Source: Caulobacter zeae (lineage in GTDB: Bacteria > Pseudomonadota > Alphaproteobacteria > Caulobacterales > Caulobacteraceae). Taken from it: 64,000 nucleotides of DNA. Location: contig NZ_PJRS01000028.1 of assembly GCF_002858925.1 (NCBI RefSeq), forward strand, positions 1-64,000, read 5' to 3'. Under the pieces are notes generated by a model, which ran no database searches, was not told the origin of the DNA, and saw only the letters and a list, made by a program, of their open reading frames with translations. The position numbers and the translations under genes are program-made. This document shows, piece after piece, positions 16,002 to 25,012 of the stretch. Positions within the stretch are counted from its first letter, which is position 1. Each line of letters opens with the position of its first letter.

Positions 16002-17450
16002 ATGAAGATCGCGCGCCAACCGTCGGTGAAGACCTCGCTTGGGGTCACCGACCATCCCTACATGACCGGCGCCTGGACGCCGCAGCACGAGGAGCTCGAC
16101 GCCGAGGACCTGGTGGTGCTGGAGGGCGCGATCCCGCCGCAGCTGGACGGGGTCTATCTGCGCAACACCGAGAACCCGGCGCACGAGCCGCTGGGTCGCT
16201 ACCATCCGTTCGACGGCGACGGCATGGTCCACCAGATCGAGTTCCAGGACGGGACGGCGCGCTATCGCAACCGCTTCATCCGCACGCGCGGCTTCGAAGC
16301 CGAGCAGGAGGCGGGCCAGAGCCTGTGGGGCGGGCTGGCCGACGGGCCGGGGGTGTCGCTGCGACCGGGGTTCGGCGCGCATGGAGCGCTGAAGGACACC
16401 GCCAGCACCGACATCGTCGTCCACGCCGGCGAGGCGATCGCCACCTTCTACCAGTGCGGCGAGGCCTATCGGCTGGACCCGCTGACCCTGGAGACGCTGG
16501 GACCGGCCTCGTGGGCGCCGCTGGACGGTGTGTCGGCCCACGCCAAGGTCGATCCGGCGACCGGCGAGCTGCTGTTCTTCAACTACTCCAAGCACGCGCC
16601 CTACATGCATTTCGGCGTCGTCGACGCCTCGGGCCGGCGGACGCTGTACCAGCCCGTGCCGCTGCCGGGCCCGCGCCTGCCGCACGACATGGCGTTCAGC
16701 CAGAACTGGGCGATCCTCAACGACCTGCCGGTGTTCTGGGACTCAGGCCTGCTGGAGCGCGACATCCACGCGGTGCGCCTGCACAAGGGCCTGCCGTCGC
16801 GCTTCGCCCTCGTGCCCCGCAAGGGCGGCGAGCCGCGCTGGTTCGAGGCCGCGCCGACCTATGTGCTGCACTTCCTCAACGCCTACGAGGAGGGCGACGA
16901 GGTGGTGGTCGACGGCTACTTCCAGGAAAACCCGACGCCCAGACCGCTTGCGGATGCGCCCGAGCCGTACGCCCACCTGATGGCCTATCTGGACGAGCAC
17001 AGCTTCCGGCCCAAGCTCCACCGCTGGCGGTTCAACCTGGCGACCGGCGAGACGGTCGAGCAACGGCTGGACGACCGGGTGCTGGAGTTCGGCATGTTCA
17101 ACCAGGCCTGGGCCGGTAAGCCCTATCGCTATGCCTATTCGACGACGGCCAAGCCGGGCTGGTTCCTGTTCGACGGCTTCGTCAAGCACGACCTCGTCAC
17201 CGGCGAGAGCCGGAGCCTGAAGCTGCCGGAAGGACGCTACGCCAGCGAGGCGCCGTTCGCGGGCCGTCCGGGTGCGACAGACGAGGACGACGGCTGGCTG
17301 GTCAGCTTCATCATCGACGAGAACACCGGAACCTCGGAGTGCCTGGTGGTGGATGCGCGGACGATGGAGCCCGCGTGCCGGATCGCGCTGCCGCACAAGA
17401 TCAGCAGCGGGACGCACTCGGTGTGGGCGGGGCGGGGGGAGCTTCGCTAA
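16002..17450 (+). CDS. Carotenoid oxygenase (RPE65/CCD family)
   Basis: A non-haem iron dioxygenase of 482 residues that cleaves carotenoid- or stilbene-like double bonds. Family marks: GVYLRNTENPAHEPLGRYHP, FDGDGMVHQIEF, and candidate iron-ligand histidines in SAHAKVDPATGELLFF, LPHDMAFSQNWAILND and SGTHSVWAG. No signal peptide, so cytoplasmic. GGAGGAC precedes the ATG at suitable spacing. The gene stands alone, with a terminator before it, and the substrate cannot be told from sequence. A REP composite and a hairpin with a T run follow. Confidence 0.92.
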   Translation: MKIARQPSVKTSLGVTDHPYMTGAWTPQHEELDAEDLVVLEGAIPPQLDGVYLRNTENPAHEPLGRYHPFDGDGMVHQIEFQDGTARYRNRFIRTRGFEAEQEAGQSLWGGLADGPGVSLRPGFGAHGALKDTASTDIVVHAGEAIATFYQCGEAYRLDPLTLETLGPASWAPLDGVSAHAKVDPATGELLFFNYSKHAPYMHFGVVDASGRRTLYQPVPLPGPRLPHDMAFSQNWAILNDLPVFWDSGLLERDIHAVRLHKGLPSRFALVPRKGGEPRWFEAAPTYVLHFLNAYEEGDEVVVDGYFQENPTPRPLADAPEPYAHLMAYLDEHSFRPKLHRWRFNLATGETVEQRLDDRVLEFGMFNQAWAGKPYRYAYSTTAKPGWFLFDGFVKHDLVTGESRSLKLPEGRYASEAPFAGRPGATDEDDGWLVSFIIDENTGTSECLVVDARTMEPACRIALPHKISSGTHSVWAGRGELR

Positions 17451-17618
17451 ACCTTCTCCCAGAGGGAGAAGGAGGGGCCCGCGCCGAAGGCGTGGGAGGA
17501 TGAGGGGTTACACGGTCGGCCGGCGTGCCGGTACGATCTCGGGCAGGGCGGCCAGGGTTCCTAACCCCTCACCCTCCCAGGCTTCGCCTGGGCCCCTCCC
17601 TCTCCCTATGGGAGAGGT
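17451..17618. repeat. REP-like composite, type C
   Basis: The left unit (about 17452-17515) has CTTCTCCCAGAGGGAGAAGG and a CGCCGAAGGCG hairpin. The right unit (about 17561-17618) has CCCAGGCTTCGCCTGGG and CCTCTCCCTATGGGAGAGG. It is the same kind of paired element as at 8976-9140 and again lies between convergent genes. The right unit overlaps the 3' end of the DUF1295 gene. Confidence 0.75.
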
Positions 17619-17625
17619 GTTTTTT
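17599..17625 (+). terminator. Hairpin with T run ending the carotenoid oxygenase transcript
   Basis: Stem CCTCTCCC (17599-17606) with GGGAGAGG (17610-17617), loop TAT, then TG and six T residues (17620-17625). It is part of the type C repeat and lies about 150 bases past the carotenoid oxygenase stop. It overlaps the last codons of the opposite DUF1295 gene. Confidence 0.65.
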
Positions 17626-18397
17626 GGGGAAACCACGGCACGAACCCGGAGGTCCGCGCCACATAGGCCGCGTAGTCGGGCCTCGTCTTCTTCAGGCGGC
17701 CTTCGGTGGTGGGCACGCCGCTCCAGCGGATCAGGGTGAAGGTCAGCAGGGCCGGGCCGATCATCGACAACGGGCCCCAGGGCAGGGCCTCGGCGGCGAT
17801 CAGGAACAGGCCCCACCAGGTGCAGGCGTCGCCGAAATAGTTGGGGTGGCGGGTGTAGCGCCACAGGCCCTTGTCCATGACCTTGCCGGCGTTGGCCGGG
17901 TCGGCCTTGAAGGCCACGAGCTGGGCGTCGCCGACGGTCTCGAAGACGATGCCAAGCACCGCCAGGGCCGCGCCGGCGATGGCCAGCGGGCCGAGCGGGC
18001 CGGGCGCCTGGCCCAGCTGCACGGGCAGGGCGACCACGAACTGCATGACGTATTGCAGGGCGAAGACCAGCAGCAGCGAGGTCTTGGCGAAGCTCCAGCC
18101 GCGTTCCTTCTCGGCATGGGCCAGCATGGCGACGTAGCGGCGGTCGGCGCCGTGCTTGCGCCAGCGCCACAGCAAATAGCCGCCCAGGCGCGCGGCCCAG
18201 ACAGTGCAGATGGCGGTCAGCAGCATGCCGCGCGGCGTCGGCGGGCCTTGCAGGAAGGCGGTCCAGGCGATCAGCGCCATGCCCAGCCCCCACCAGGCGT
18301 CGATGAAGCTGACGTCGCGGATCTTCAGCGAGGTCAGCCACAGCGCCAGGAAGGCGGCGGCCGAGACGGCGGCGTCGACCAGCAGGATCTGCAGCAT
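17606..18397 (-). CDS. DUF1295 family membrane protein (steroid 5-alpha-reductase-like)
   Basis: An integral membrane protein of 263 residues with about seven hydrophobic segments. The family core is visible in RDVSFIDAWWGLGMALIAW, in WRYTRHPNYFGDACTWWGLF (a methyltransferase/reductase-like NADPH-binding segment of the ICMT/5-alpha-reductase superfamily), and in KKTRPDYAAYVARTSGFVPW. The reaction is unknown. Its ATG is one base past the thiolase stop, so the two genes are one operon, which hints at lipid or sterol-like substrate metabolism. Confidence 0.88.
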   Translation of the reverse strand: MLQILLVDAAVSAAAFLALWLTSLKIRDVSFIDAWWGLGMALIAWTAFLQGPPTPRGMLLTAICTVWAARLGGYLLWRWRKHGADRRYVAMLAHAEKERGWSFAKTSLLLVFALQYVMQFVVALPVQLGQAPGPLGPLAIAGAALAVLGIVFETVGDAQLVAFKADPANAGKVMDKGLWRYTRHPNYFGDACTWWGLFLIAAEALPWGPLSMIGPALLTFTLIRWSGVPTTEGRLKKTRPDYAAYVARTSGFVPWFPQKTPLP

Positions 18398-18398
18398 G

Positions 18399-19616
18399 TC
18401 AGGTTCCGATCACCAGGCTGACCGTGGTGGTGGTCGAGCCGCCGATATTGAGGGTCTGGACGTTGCGGGCGCCGTCGACCTGATAGTCGCCGGCCGTCCC
18501 GGTGGTCTGCTTGAAGGCGTCCAGCACCATGCGCACGCCGGTGGCGCCGACGGGGTGGCCCGCGCCGATCAGGCCGCCTGACGGATTGACCGCCAGCTTG
18601 CCGCCGATGGCGATGTCGCCGGCCTCGATCGCCTTCCAGGCCTCGCCGGGCGCGGTGAGGCCCAGGTGGTCGATGGCCATGTATTCGGTGACGGCGAAGC
18701 AGTCGTGGGTCTCGACGGCATGGATGTCGGCCAGGGACAGGCCGGCCCGTGCGCGGGCGTCGTCGATGGCGCGGCGCACCTGCGGGAAGACGTGGCCGCC
18801 GTTTCTGCTCGCAGCCAGCTTGCGGTCGAGCGGGATCGGGGCCGAGCGGTGGCCCCAGCCCTTGATGCGCGGCAGGCTCTCGAGCGGAATGCCGCGGGCG
18901 TCGGCATAGGCCCTGGCGCGCTCGGGCGAGGCCAGGAAGATCACCGCGGTTCCGTCGGTGACCTGGCCGCAGTCCTGCTTGCGGGTGCGGCCCTCGACCA
19001 CCGGATTGGCCACGTCGTCGGCGGTGAAGGCTTCGGGGGCGAAGCGCCAGTCGCGGGTCTGGGCGTTGGGGTTGCGGCGGCCGTTGGCGAAGTTCTGTTC
19101 GGCGATCGCCATCAGGTGCTCGTAACGCAGGCCAAAGCGCTGGTCGTAGACCTCGGCCAGGTCGGAGAAGGCGGCGGGCCACAGGAAGCGGGCGTCCTGG
19201 AACTCGTGGCCGGTCCAGGCGGCCGCCCCCAGGTGCTCGGCGGCGGTCTGGCCGGGGACGTTGCGCATCTGCTCGATCCCGATCACGCAGGACAGGCCGT
19301 AGCGGCCGGCCTCGATCTCGGCGGCGGCGGCCAGGACGGCGCAACTGCCCGAGGCGCAGGCGGCCTCGTGGCGCATGGTCGGCAGGCCGTCGAGGTCGGG
19401 ATGGACCAGGCCAAAGAAGCCGCCCAGCAGGCCCTGGCCCGCGAACAGTTCGCCGGCGAAGTTGCCGACGTGGCCGGTCTCGATGTCGGAAGGGGCGAGG
19501 TCGGCGGCCGCAAGTCCCTGCGCCACCGCCTCGCCAAACGCGTCGGCCAGGCCCCAGCCCCGGCGCGACCAGTTCGCGGAGAAGTCGCTCTGCCATCCCC
19601 CCAGGATGTAGACCAT
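18399..19616 (-). CDS. Thiolase family protein (acetyl-CoA acetyltransferase/SCP-x type)
   Basis: A 405-residue thiolase. The nucleophile is C87 in RHEAACASGSCAVL. The second and third active-site regions are HAVETHDCFAVTEY and GGLIGAGHPVGATGVRMV. The layout is that of the SCP-x/acetyl-CoA acetyltransferase group rather than the biosynthetic PhaA type. The ATG at 19616 begins MVYILGGWQSDFSANW, the usual first strand; the frame extends to 19694 without support. It is first in an operon with the DUF1295 membrane protein and divergent from a double-HxlR regulator that may control both. Confidence 0.9.
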   Translation of the reverse strand: MVYILGGWQSDFSANWSRRGWGLADAFGEAVAQGLAAADLAPSDIETGHVGNFAGELFAGQGLLGGFFGLVHPDLDGLPTMRHEAACASGSCAVLAAAAEIEAGRYGLSCVIGIEQMRNVPGQTAAEHLGAAAWTGHEFQDARFLWPAAFSDLAEVYDQRFGLRYEHLMAIAEQNFANGRRNPNAQTRDWRFAPEAFTADDVANPVVEGRTRKQDCGQVTDGTAVIFLASPERARAYADARGIPLESLPRIKGWGHRSAPIPLDRKLAASRNGGHVFPQVRRAIDDARARAGLSLADIHAVETHDCFAVTEYMAIDHLGLTAPGEAWKAIEAGDIAIGGKLAVNPSGGLIGAGHPVGATGVRMVLDAFKQTTGTAGDYQVDGARNVQTLNIGGSTTTTVSLVIGT

Positions 19617-19741
19617 GGCTGCCTCCGCGCCGGCGAGATTGCCCGTCCCCGCTCTTGTTAGTCTCGTTATAAAAGCTACTGGCGGGCGAGGCAATCGGCC
19701 AAGATTGACAGGCGGCCGCGAACGCTCGCACCAAGGGGAAG

Positions 19742-20683
19742 ATGTCGCCCGAAAACCACAGTTTCCGCACGGTGCGCGCCAGTTCGGCGGCGCGGGCGCT
19801 GAACGTCATCGGCGATCGCTGGACGCTGCTGGCGCTGTACGCGGCGTTCCGTGGCGTCAGCCGGTTCGACGGCTTCGTGGCCCATACCGGCATGGCCCGC
19901 TCGCTGTTGACCGACCGGCTGGGCCGGCTGGAGGGCGCGGGGATCCTGGAGCGGCGGCCCTACCAGCAACGGCCCGTCCGGCACGGCTATCACCTGACGG
20001 CCAAGGGGCTGGACCTGTTCGCCGCCGCCCTGATGATCCTGCGCTGGGACCAGAAGCGGGGCGACGCGCCCGTCGACGCCTCTGGCGACCCGGCCCATCG
20101 CGTCATGCACCGCACCTGCGGCTGCGAACTGGTGGCGCAGCTGACCTGCAAGGCCTGCGGCGAGGCGGTGACCGCCCGCAACACGACCGTGGCTCCGGGA
20201 CCGGGGGCGGGCCTGGATCCCGCGCCGGGACCGCGCGCCCAGCGGCGCTCGATCGTCGAGGGCGAGGGCGGGATCCCGCCGGTGGCCGAGCGGGCGATCG
20301 CCGTGCTGGGCGACCGCTGGACCTCGCACCTGGTGGCGGCGGCGTTCTACGGCCTGCGCCGGTTCGCCGACCTGCAGGCCGAGCTGGGCGCGGCCAGCAA
20401 CATCCTCTCCGACCGCCTGGCGCGGCTGACGGCGCTGGGGGTGCTGGATCGCGTCCGCTACCAGGAGCGGCCCGAGCGCTGGGAGTACCGCCTGACCGAC
20501 GAGGGGCGGGAGCTGTTTCCGCTGCTCGTGACGCTGATGGCCTGGGGCGATCGCTGGCTGGCGGGGCCGCAAGGCGCGCCCGAGGTGCTGACCCATGGGC
20601 CGTGCGGCCAGCCGCTGGAGGCGGTGGTGAGGTGCGCGGTCTGCGGCGGGGTGGTCGGGCCTGAGACGACCGTGCTGGTGTAG
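19742..20683 (+). CDS. Tandem HxlR-family transcriptional regulator
   Basis: A 313-residue protein made of two HxlR winged-helix domains. Domain 1 (about residues 10-105) has ALNVIGDRWTLLALYAAFRG; domain 2 (about 180-275) repeats this as AIAVLGDRWTSHLVAAAFYG. Each is followed by a short cysteine segment with CxxC pairs: TCGCELVAQLTCKACG after the first, PCGQPLEAVVRCAVCG at the C-terminus. HxlR proteins normally have one domain and act as dimers; here one chain could replace the dimer. The Cys pairs may bind metal or sense redox state. It is divergent from the thiolase/DUF1295 operon. Confidence 0.9.
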   Translation: MSPENHSFRTVRASSAARALNVIGDRWTLLALYAAFRGVSRFDGFVAHTGMARSLLTDRLGRLEGAGILERRPYQQRPVRHGYHLTAKGLDLFAAALMILRWDQKRGDAPVDASGDPAHRVMHRTCGCELVAQLTCKACGEAVTARNTTVAPGPGAGLDPAPGPRAQRRSIVEGEGGIPPVAERAIAVLGDRWTSHLVAAAFYGLRRFADLQAELGAASNILSDRLARLTALGVLDRVRYQERPERWEYRLTDEGRELFPLLVTLMAWGDRWLAGPQGAPEVLTHGPCGQPLEAVVRCAVCGGVVGPETTVLV

Positions 20684-20692
20684 AGGCGGGGG

Positions 20693-20806
20693 AGCCCCCT
20701 CAGTCGGCTTTGCCGACAGCTCCCCCAGAGGGGGAGCATCTTCTTGGCGTGGCGCTTCTAGATCCTCCCCCTTTGGGGGAGGTGGCCTGGAGGGCCGGAG
20801 GGGGTC
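20693..20806. repeat. REP-like composite, B plus A units
   Basis: A type B unit on the reverse strand (20693-20739, with TCGGCTTTGCCGA in place of the usual TCGCTCCGCGA) and a type A unit (20759-20806) face each other between convergent genes. The B stem has changed on both sides so that pairing is kept, a sign that the hairpin itself is under selection. Confidence 0.85.
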
Positions 20807-20825
20807 TCCTCCGGCCCCATTGCCT

Positions 20826-23800
20826 CTACAGCCGATCCACCGGCGAAGCCGTCGCCCCCGGCGCCTCGCGCGGCGTGGTCAGGCGCGAGAGCTTCGGCGT
20901 GATCCAGCGCTCGAAGTCGTCGATGACCTCGTAGACCACCGGCACCAGCACCAGCGACAGCAGGGTCGAGGTGATCAGGCCGCCGATCACGGCCACGGCC
21001 ATGGGTTGGCGGAACTCGGAGCCTTGGCCCAGGCCCAGGGCCGTGGGCAGCATGCCGGCCATCATCGCCAGGGTGGTCATCACGATCGGGCGGGCCCGCT
21101 CGTGGCAGGCGTCGATCAGGGCCTCGCGCTGGGTCATGCCGGCGCGCTCCTGCTCGATGGCGTATTCGACCAGAAGGATCGAGTTCTTGGCCGCCAGGCC
21201 CATCAGCATCAGGAAGCCGATCAGCGACGGCATCGACAGCGGCTGGCGGCAGACCACCAGCGCCACGAGGGCGCCGCTGATGGCCAGCGGCAGGGCCGAG
21301 ATGATGGTGATCGGCTTGAAGAAGCTGCGGAACAGCAGGACGAGCACGCCGAACACCAGGCCGATCGCCGATAGGATGGCGACGGCGAAGCCGCTGAAGA
21401 GTTCGGTGAACGCCTCCTGGTCGCCGGCCGAGGCCGGGGTGACGCCGGCGGGCAGGTTCTTCATCGACTCCAGCTTGCCGATCTCTTCCAGCGCCTGGCC
21501 CAGCTGGGCCTTGCCGGCGAGGTCGGCCTCGACGGTCAGCTGACGCTTGCGGCCGAAGCGGTCGATCTTGGCGGGACCGGCCTGGAAGTCGATGTCGGCG
21601 ACGCTGTCGAGGCGGGTGACGCCGCCGCTGGCGGTGGGCACCTGCAGGGCGCCGATCGCAGCCAGGTCCGAGCGCGCGCCGTCGGGCAGGCGGATGCGGA
21701 TCGGGATGCGGCGCTCGCCCTGGGTCATCTTGGCGACGTTGGCGTCGATGTCGCCCACCGTGGCCACGCGGGCGATGGCGGCGATGTCGGCCACCGAGAC
21801 GCCCAGGCGGGCGGCCTCGTCGGCGCGCGGCCGGATGACGATCTCCGGGCCGCTGGGCGGGGAGGAGGGGCGCGGGTCGGCCACGGTCTTCAGGGTCCGC
21901 ATCTCGCGCTCGATATCCAGGGCGGCCTTGTCGAGGGCCAGACCATCGTCGGAGGTGATGATGTTCTGGATGTCGGCCGAGCCCCAGTCGCTCTGCAGGT
22001 TGACGCGGGCGTCTGGAATGTCGCGCAGGCCGGCGCGGATCTCCTGCTTGATCTCGGTGACGGTCAGCTTGCGGTCGCCGGTGAGCACGACGGTGACGGT
22101 GCCGTCGCGAACGTCGGCGCCGCTCTGGCCGCCGAAGCCGCTGGCGATGTTGGAGCCGACCTGGACGAAGACGTGCTCGGTCTCGGGGCGGGCCTTGAAC
22201 ATCCTGGTCACGGCCTGGACCGTGCGGTCCATGTCGGTGACGGTCGCGCCGGGCGGGCCTTGCAGCTTGATGTAATAGTAGTTGGCGTTGCCGGCCGGCT
22301 GGAAGCCGACGGGCAGCACGCCGATCGACGCCAGGAAGCCGGCCCCGACCAGCGAGCCGACGGTCAGCACGCCGCCGAGGATGAAGCTGATGATCCGGTG
22401 GTCCAGCGCCCAGTCGAGGCTCTTGCGGTAGAGGCCCTCGAACGGTTTGCGCGGATGCGGCTTCTTGGCCGGCTTGAGGAAGTAGGCGGCCAGCAGCGGG
22501 GTCAGCAGGCGGGCCACGACCAGCGAGAACAGCACCGAGACCGCGACGGTCAGGCCGAACTCCTTGAAGAACTGGCCGGGGATGCCGGGCATGTAGGACA
22601 CCGGCACGAACACCGCGACGATGGTGAAGGTGGTGGCCACGACCGCCAGGCCGATGGCGTCGGCCCCCTCCATCGCCGCCTGGTAGGGACGCTCGCCCTT
22701 GGACACCCGTTTCTCGATGTTCTCGATCTCGACGATGGCGTCGTCGACCAGGATGCCGATGACCAGGGTCAGGGCCAGCAGGGTGACGACGTTCAGCGAG
22801 AAGCCGACCATGGCCATGAAGGCGAAGGTCGGGATCAGCGACACCGGCATGGCGATGGCGGTGATCAGGGTGGCGCGCCACTCGCGCAGGAACAGGAACA
22901 CCACCAGCGAGGCCAGCAGCATGCCTTCCAGCAGGGTGTGTTCGGTGGCCTTGAAGCTGGCCCGGGTCTCGTCGACGGTGGAGTAGATCTTGGTGAAGGC
23001 GACGCCCTTGCTCCTGGCCTCGAGGGCCAGGACGGCCGCCTTCACGCGATCCTCGACCTGCACGTCGCTGGACTCGCGGGTCTTCATGACCTGGAAGGCC
23101 ACCACGGGCTTGCCGTCGAGACGGGCGAAGCCGCGCTCCTCGCCGGCGCCCTGGCCGACGTCGGCGACGTCGGTCAGCTTCACGTAGCGCGAGCCGACCG
23201 GGATGGTGATCTGCTTGAGCTGGTCCAGCGTGTTTGCCGCGCCCAGCACCCGCAGGGTTTGTTCGCGGCCGCCGACCGTGGCCCGGCCGCCTGGCGCGTC
23301 GAGGCTGAAATTGGCCAGGGCCTGGTTCAACTGCGGCGCCGTCACGCCGAACGCGGCCATGCGGGCCGGGTCGATGATGACGTTGATCTCGCGCTCGGCG
23401 CCGCCGACGCGGGCCACCTGGGCCACGCCCTTCTCGCCCTGCAGGGCGCGGGTGACGGTGTCGTCGACGAACCACGACAGCTCGGCCGTGCTCATCGCCG
23501 GGGCCGAGACGGCGTAGGTGATGATCGGCGCGCTGTCGATTTCCAGGCGCTGGACGATCGGCTCGTCGATCTCCTTGGGCAGGCTGGCGCGCGCCTGGTC
23601 GACCTTGGAGCGGACCTCGTCGGTGACCTTCTGCAGGTCCTCGCCGAGTTCGAACTCGATGGTGGTGGTCGAGGCGCCCTGGGTGACGGACGAGCGGATG
23701 GTCTTGATGTTGGAGATGCCCGAGACCGCGTCCTCGATCGGGCGGGTGACCTGGGTCTCCAGCTCGCCGGGGGCCGCGCCGCTCTGGGTGACCGAGACGG

Positions 23801-23945
23801 TCACGGCCGGGAAGGTGACGTTCGGGAACTGCTTGACCGGCAGCGACAGGTAGGCCGCGACGCCGGCGATGATCAGGGCGATGAACAGGACCGCGACGGG
23901 GATCGGGTTCCGGATCGACCAGGCTGAGATGCGAAGTTCGGCCAT
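20826..23945 (-). CDS. RND-family multidrug efflux permease (AcrB/HAE1 type)
   Basis: An inner membrane proton antiporter of 1039 residues. It starts SAWSIRNPIPVAVLFIAL, then PVKQFPNVTFPAVTVSV and the first periplasmic domain. The proton relay pair is in LVIGILVDDAIVEIENIE. The second half has LMGLAAKNSILLVEYAIEQ. The ATG at 23945 shares one base with the adaptor stop codon (TGATG). It is the last gene of a complete outer membrane factor - adaptor - permease operon. The substrate cannot be read from sequence; homologous Caulobacter pumps export antibiotics and bile-salt-like compounds. Confidence 0.96.
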   Translation of the reverse strand: MAELRISAWSIRNPIPVAVLFIALIIAGVAAYLSLPVKQFPNVTFPAVTVSVTQSGAAPGELETQVTRPIEDAVSGISNIKTIRSSVTQGASTTTIEFELGEDLQKVTDEVRSKVDQARASLPKEIDEPIVQRLEIDSAPIITYAVSAPAMSTAELSWFVDDTVTRALQGEKGVAQVARVGGAEREINVIIDPARMAAFGVTAPQLNQALANFSLDAPGGRATVGGREQTLRVLGAANTLDQLKQITIPVGSRYVKLTDVADVGQGAGEERGFARLDGKPVVAFQVMKTRESSDVQVEDRVKAAVLALEARSKGVAFTKIYSTVDETRASFKATEHTLLEGMLLASLVVFLFLREWRATLITAIAMPVSLIPTFAFMAMVGFSLNVVTLLALTLVIGILVDDAIVEIENIEKRVSKGERPYQAAMEGADAIGLAVVATTFTIVAVFVPVSYMPGIPGQFFKEFGLTVAVSVLFSLVVARLLTPLLAAYFLKPAKKPHPRKPFEGLYRKSLDWALDHRIISFILGGVLTVGSLVGAGFLASIGVLPVGFQPAGNANYYYIKLQGPPGATVTDMDRTVQAVTRMFKARPETEHVFVQVGSNIASGFGGQSGADVRDGTVTVVLTGDRKLTVTEIKQEIRAGLRDIPDARVNLQSDWGSADIQNIITSDDGLALDKAALDIEREMRTLKTVADPRPSSPPSGPEIVIRPRADEAARLGVSVADIAAIARVATVGDIDANVAKMTQGERRIPIRIRLPDGARSDLAAIGALQVPTASGGVTRLDSVADIDFQAGPAKIDRFGRKRQLTVEADLAGKAQLGQALEEIGKLESMKNLPAGVTPASAGDQEAFTELFSGFAVAILSAIGLVFGVLVLLFRSFFKPITIISALPLAISGALVALVVCRQPLSMPSLIGFLMLMGLAAKNSILLVEYAIEQERAGMTQREALIDACHERARPIVMTTLAMMAGMLPTALGLGQGSEFRQPMAVAVIGGLITSTLLSLVLVPVVYEVIDDFERWITPKLSRLTTPREAPGATASPVDRL

Positions 23946-25012
23946 CAGTTGGCCGCCTTGACGGGCTGGGGCTTCACCAGGTCGCCGTCGCCAGCGAAGG
24001 CGGCCGAGCCGACGATGACGCGCGTGCCGGCGGCGGGGCCCTGGACCAGCTCGACCCAGCCGCCGCCGCGGCGGCCGGTGCGCACCGCAACCTGCTTGGC
24101 GCGATTGTTGGCGTCGACGGTCACCACCGACAGGCCCGAGGCGTCGTAGCGGATGGCGGTTTCGGGAACCGCCGTGACCGCCTGGCCCGAGGCCCCGAAG
24201 GTCGCCTTGCCGAAGCCCCCGGCCCGCAGGTCCTCGCGCACCGGCAGGCGGATGCGGACCTTGCCCAGGCGGGTGTCGGCGTTGACGCGCGGGCTGACCA
24301 GGCGGATGGCGCCGGAGACCTGCTGGCCGCCGGGCAGGGTGACGGTGGCCGGCTGGCCGACCGCCAGGCCCGCCAGGTCCTGCTCGTTGACGTCGGCTTC
24401 CAGCTCGACCAGGCCGTCGCGGACGATCCGGAACCAAGGCGTCGTGCCGCCGCCGGAGATCTCGCCCGGCTTGACGCCGCGCTCGATGACCCGGCCGCCG
24501 ACCGGGGCGACGATGGTCATGCGGCTCTGGCGGGTCTTCAGTTCGTTCAGCGAGGCGGCCTGGGCCTTGGCGGTGTAGCGGCGGCTCTCGATCTGTTCCT
24601 GGCTGAGCACGCCCTGGCCGTCGAGGCCGGAGACGCGGGCGGCTTCGGCCTGGGCCTGGGCGGCGACGGCGGCCTGCTGGTCGATCTGGGCGCGCAGCAG
24701 GGTGGCGTCCAGCTGCACCAGCGGCTGGCCGGCGCGGACATAGTCGCCCTCGTCGGCATAGATGCGGGCGACGCGGTAGCCGGACAGCTCCGAGCCGACC
24801 ACGGCCTCGTCGCGGGCCAGCAGCACGCCGGAGGCCTCGATGCCGCCGCCCAGCGGGCGGGTCTCGATCTGGCCGACGCTGACGGCGCGGGCCTGGCTGG
24901 CGGGGGCGGCCTTGTCGTCGTCCTTCTTGCCGCAGGCGGTTAGGGCCAGGGCGGACGCGGTCAGCAGGGCGAGCGCGCGGGCGGAAGTGATCGTCATGGT
25001 CTGGGTTCTCAT
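23945..25012 (-). CDS. RND efflux periplasmic adaptor lipoprotein
   Basis: A 355-residue membrane fusion protein. The N-terminal signal ends with the lipobox ALTAC-GKK. Adaptor marks are SGYRVARIYADEGDYVRAGQ (first lipoyl half), a Gln/Ala-rich hairpin, and SRMTIVAPVGGRVIERGVKPG (second half). The ATG at 25012 overlaps the stop of the outer membrane factor gene as ATGA; an inner ATG at 24997 is the alternative. Middle gene of the tripartite pump operon. Confidence 0.94.
   Translation of the reverse strand: MRTQTMTITSARALALLTASALALTACGKKDDDKAAPASQARAVSVGQIETRPLGGGIEASGVLLARDEAVVGSELSGYRVARIYADEGDYVRAGQPLVQLDATLLRAQIDQQAAVAAQAQAEAARVSGLDGQGVLSQEQIESRRYTAKAQAASLNELKTRQSRMTIVAPVGGRVIERGVKPGEISGGGTTPWFRIVRDGLVELEADVNEQDLAGLAVGQPATVTLPGGQQVSGAIRLVSPRVNADTRLGKVRIRLPVREDLRAGGFGKATFGASGQAVTAVPETAIRYDASGLSVVTVDANNRAKQVAVRTGRRGGGWVELVQGPAAGTRVIVGSAAFAGDGDLVKPQPVKAAN

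Noticed and set aside
22173..23927. 584-codon open frame on the plus strand opposite the second RND permease
   Set aside because: A high-GC antisense shadow with Asp, Gly, Gln and His runs and no recognisable motif.
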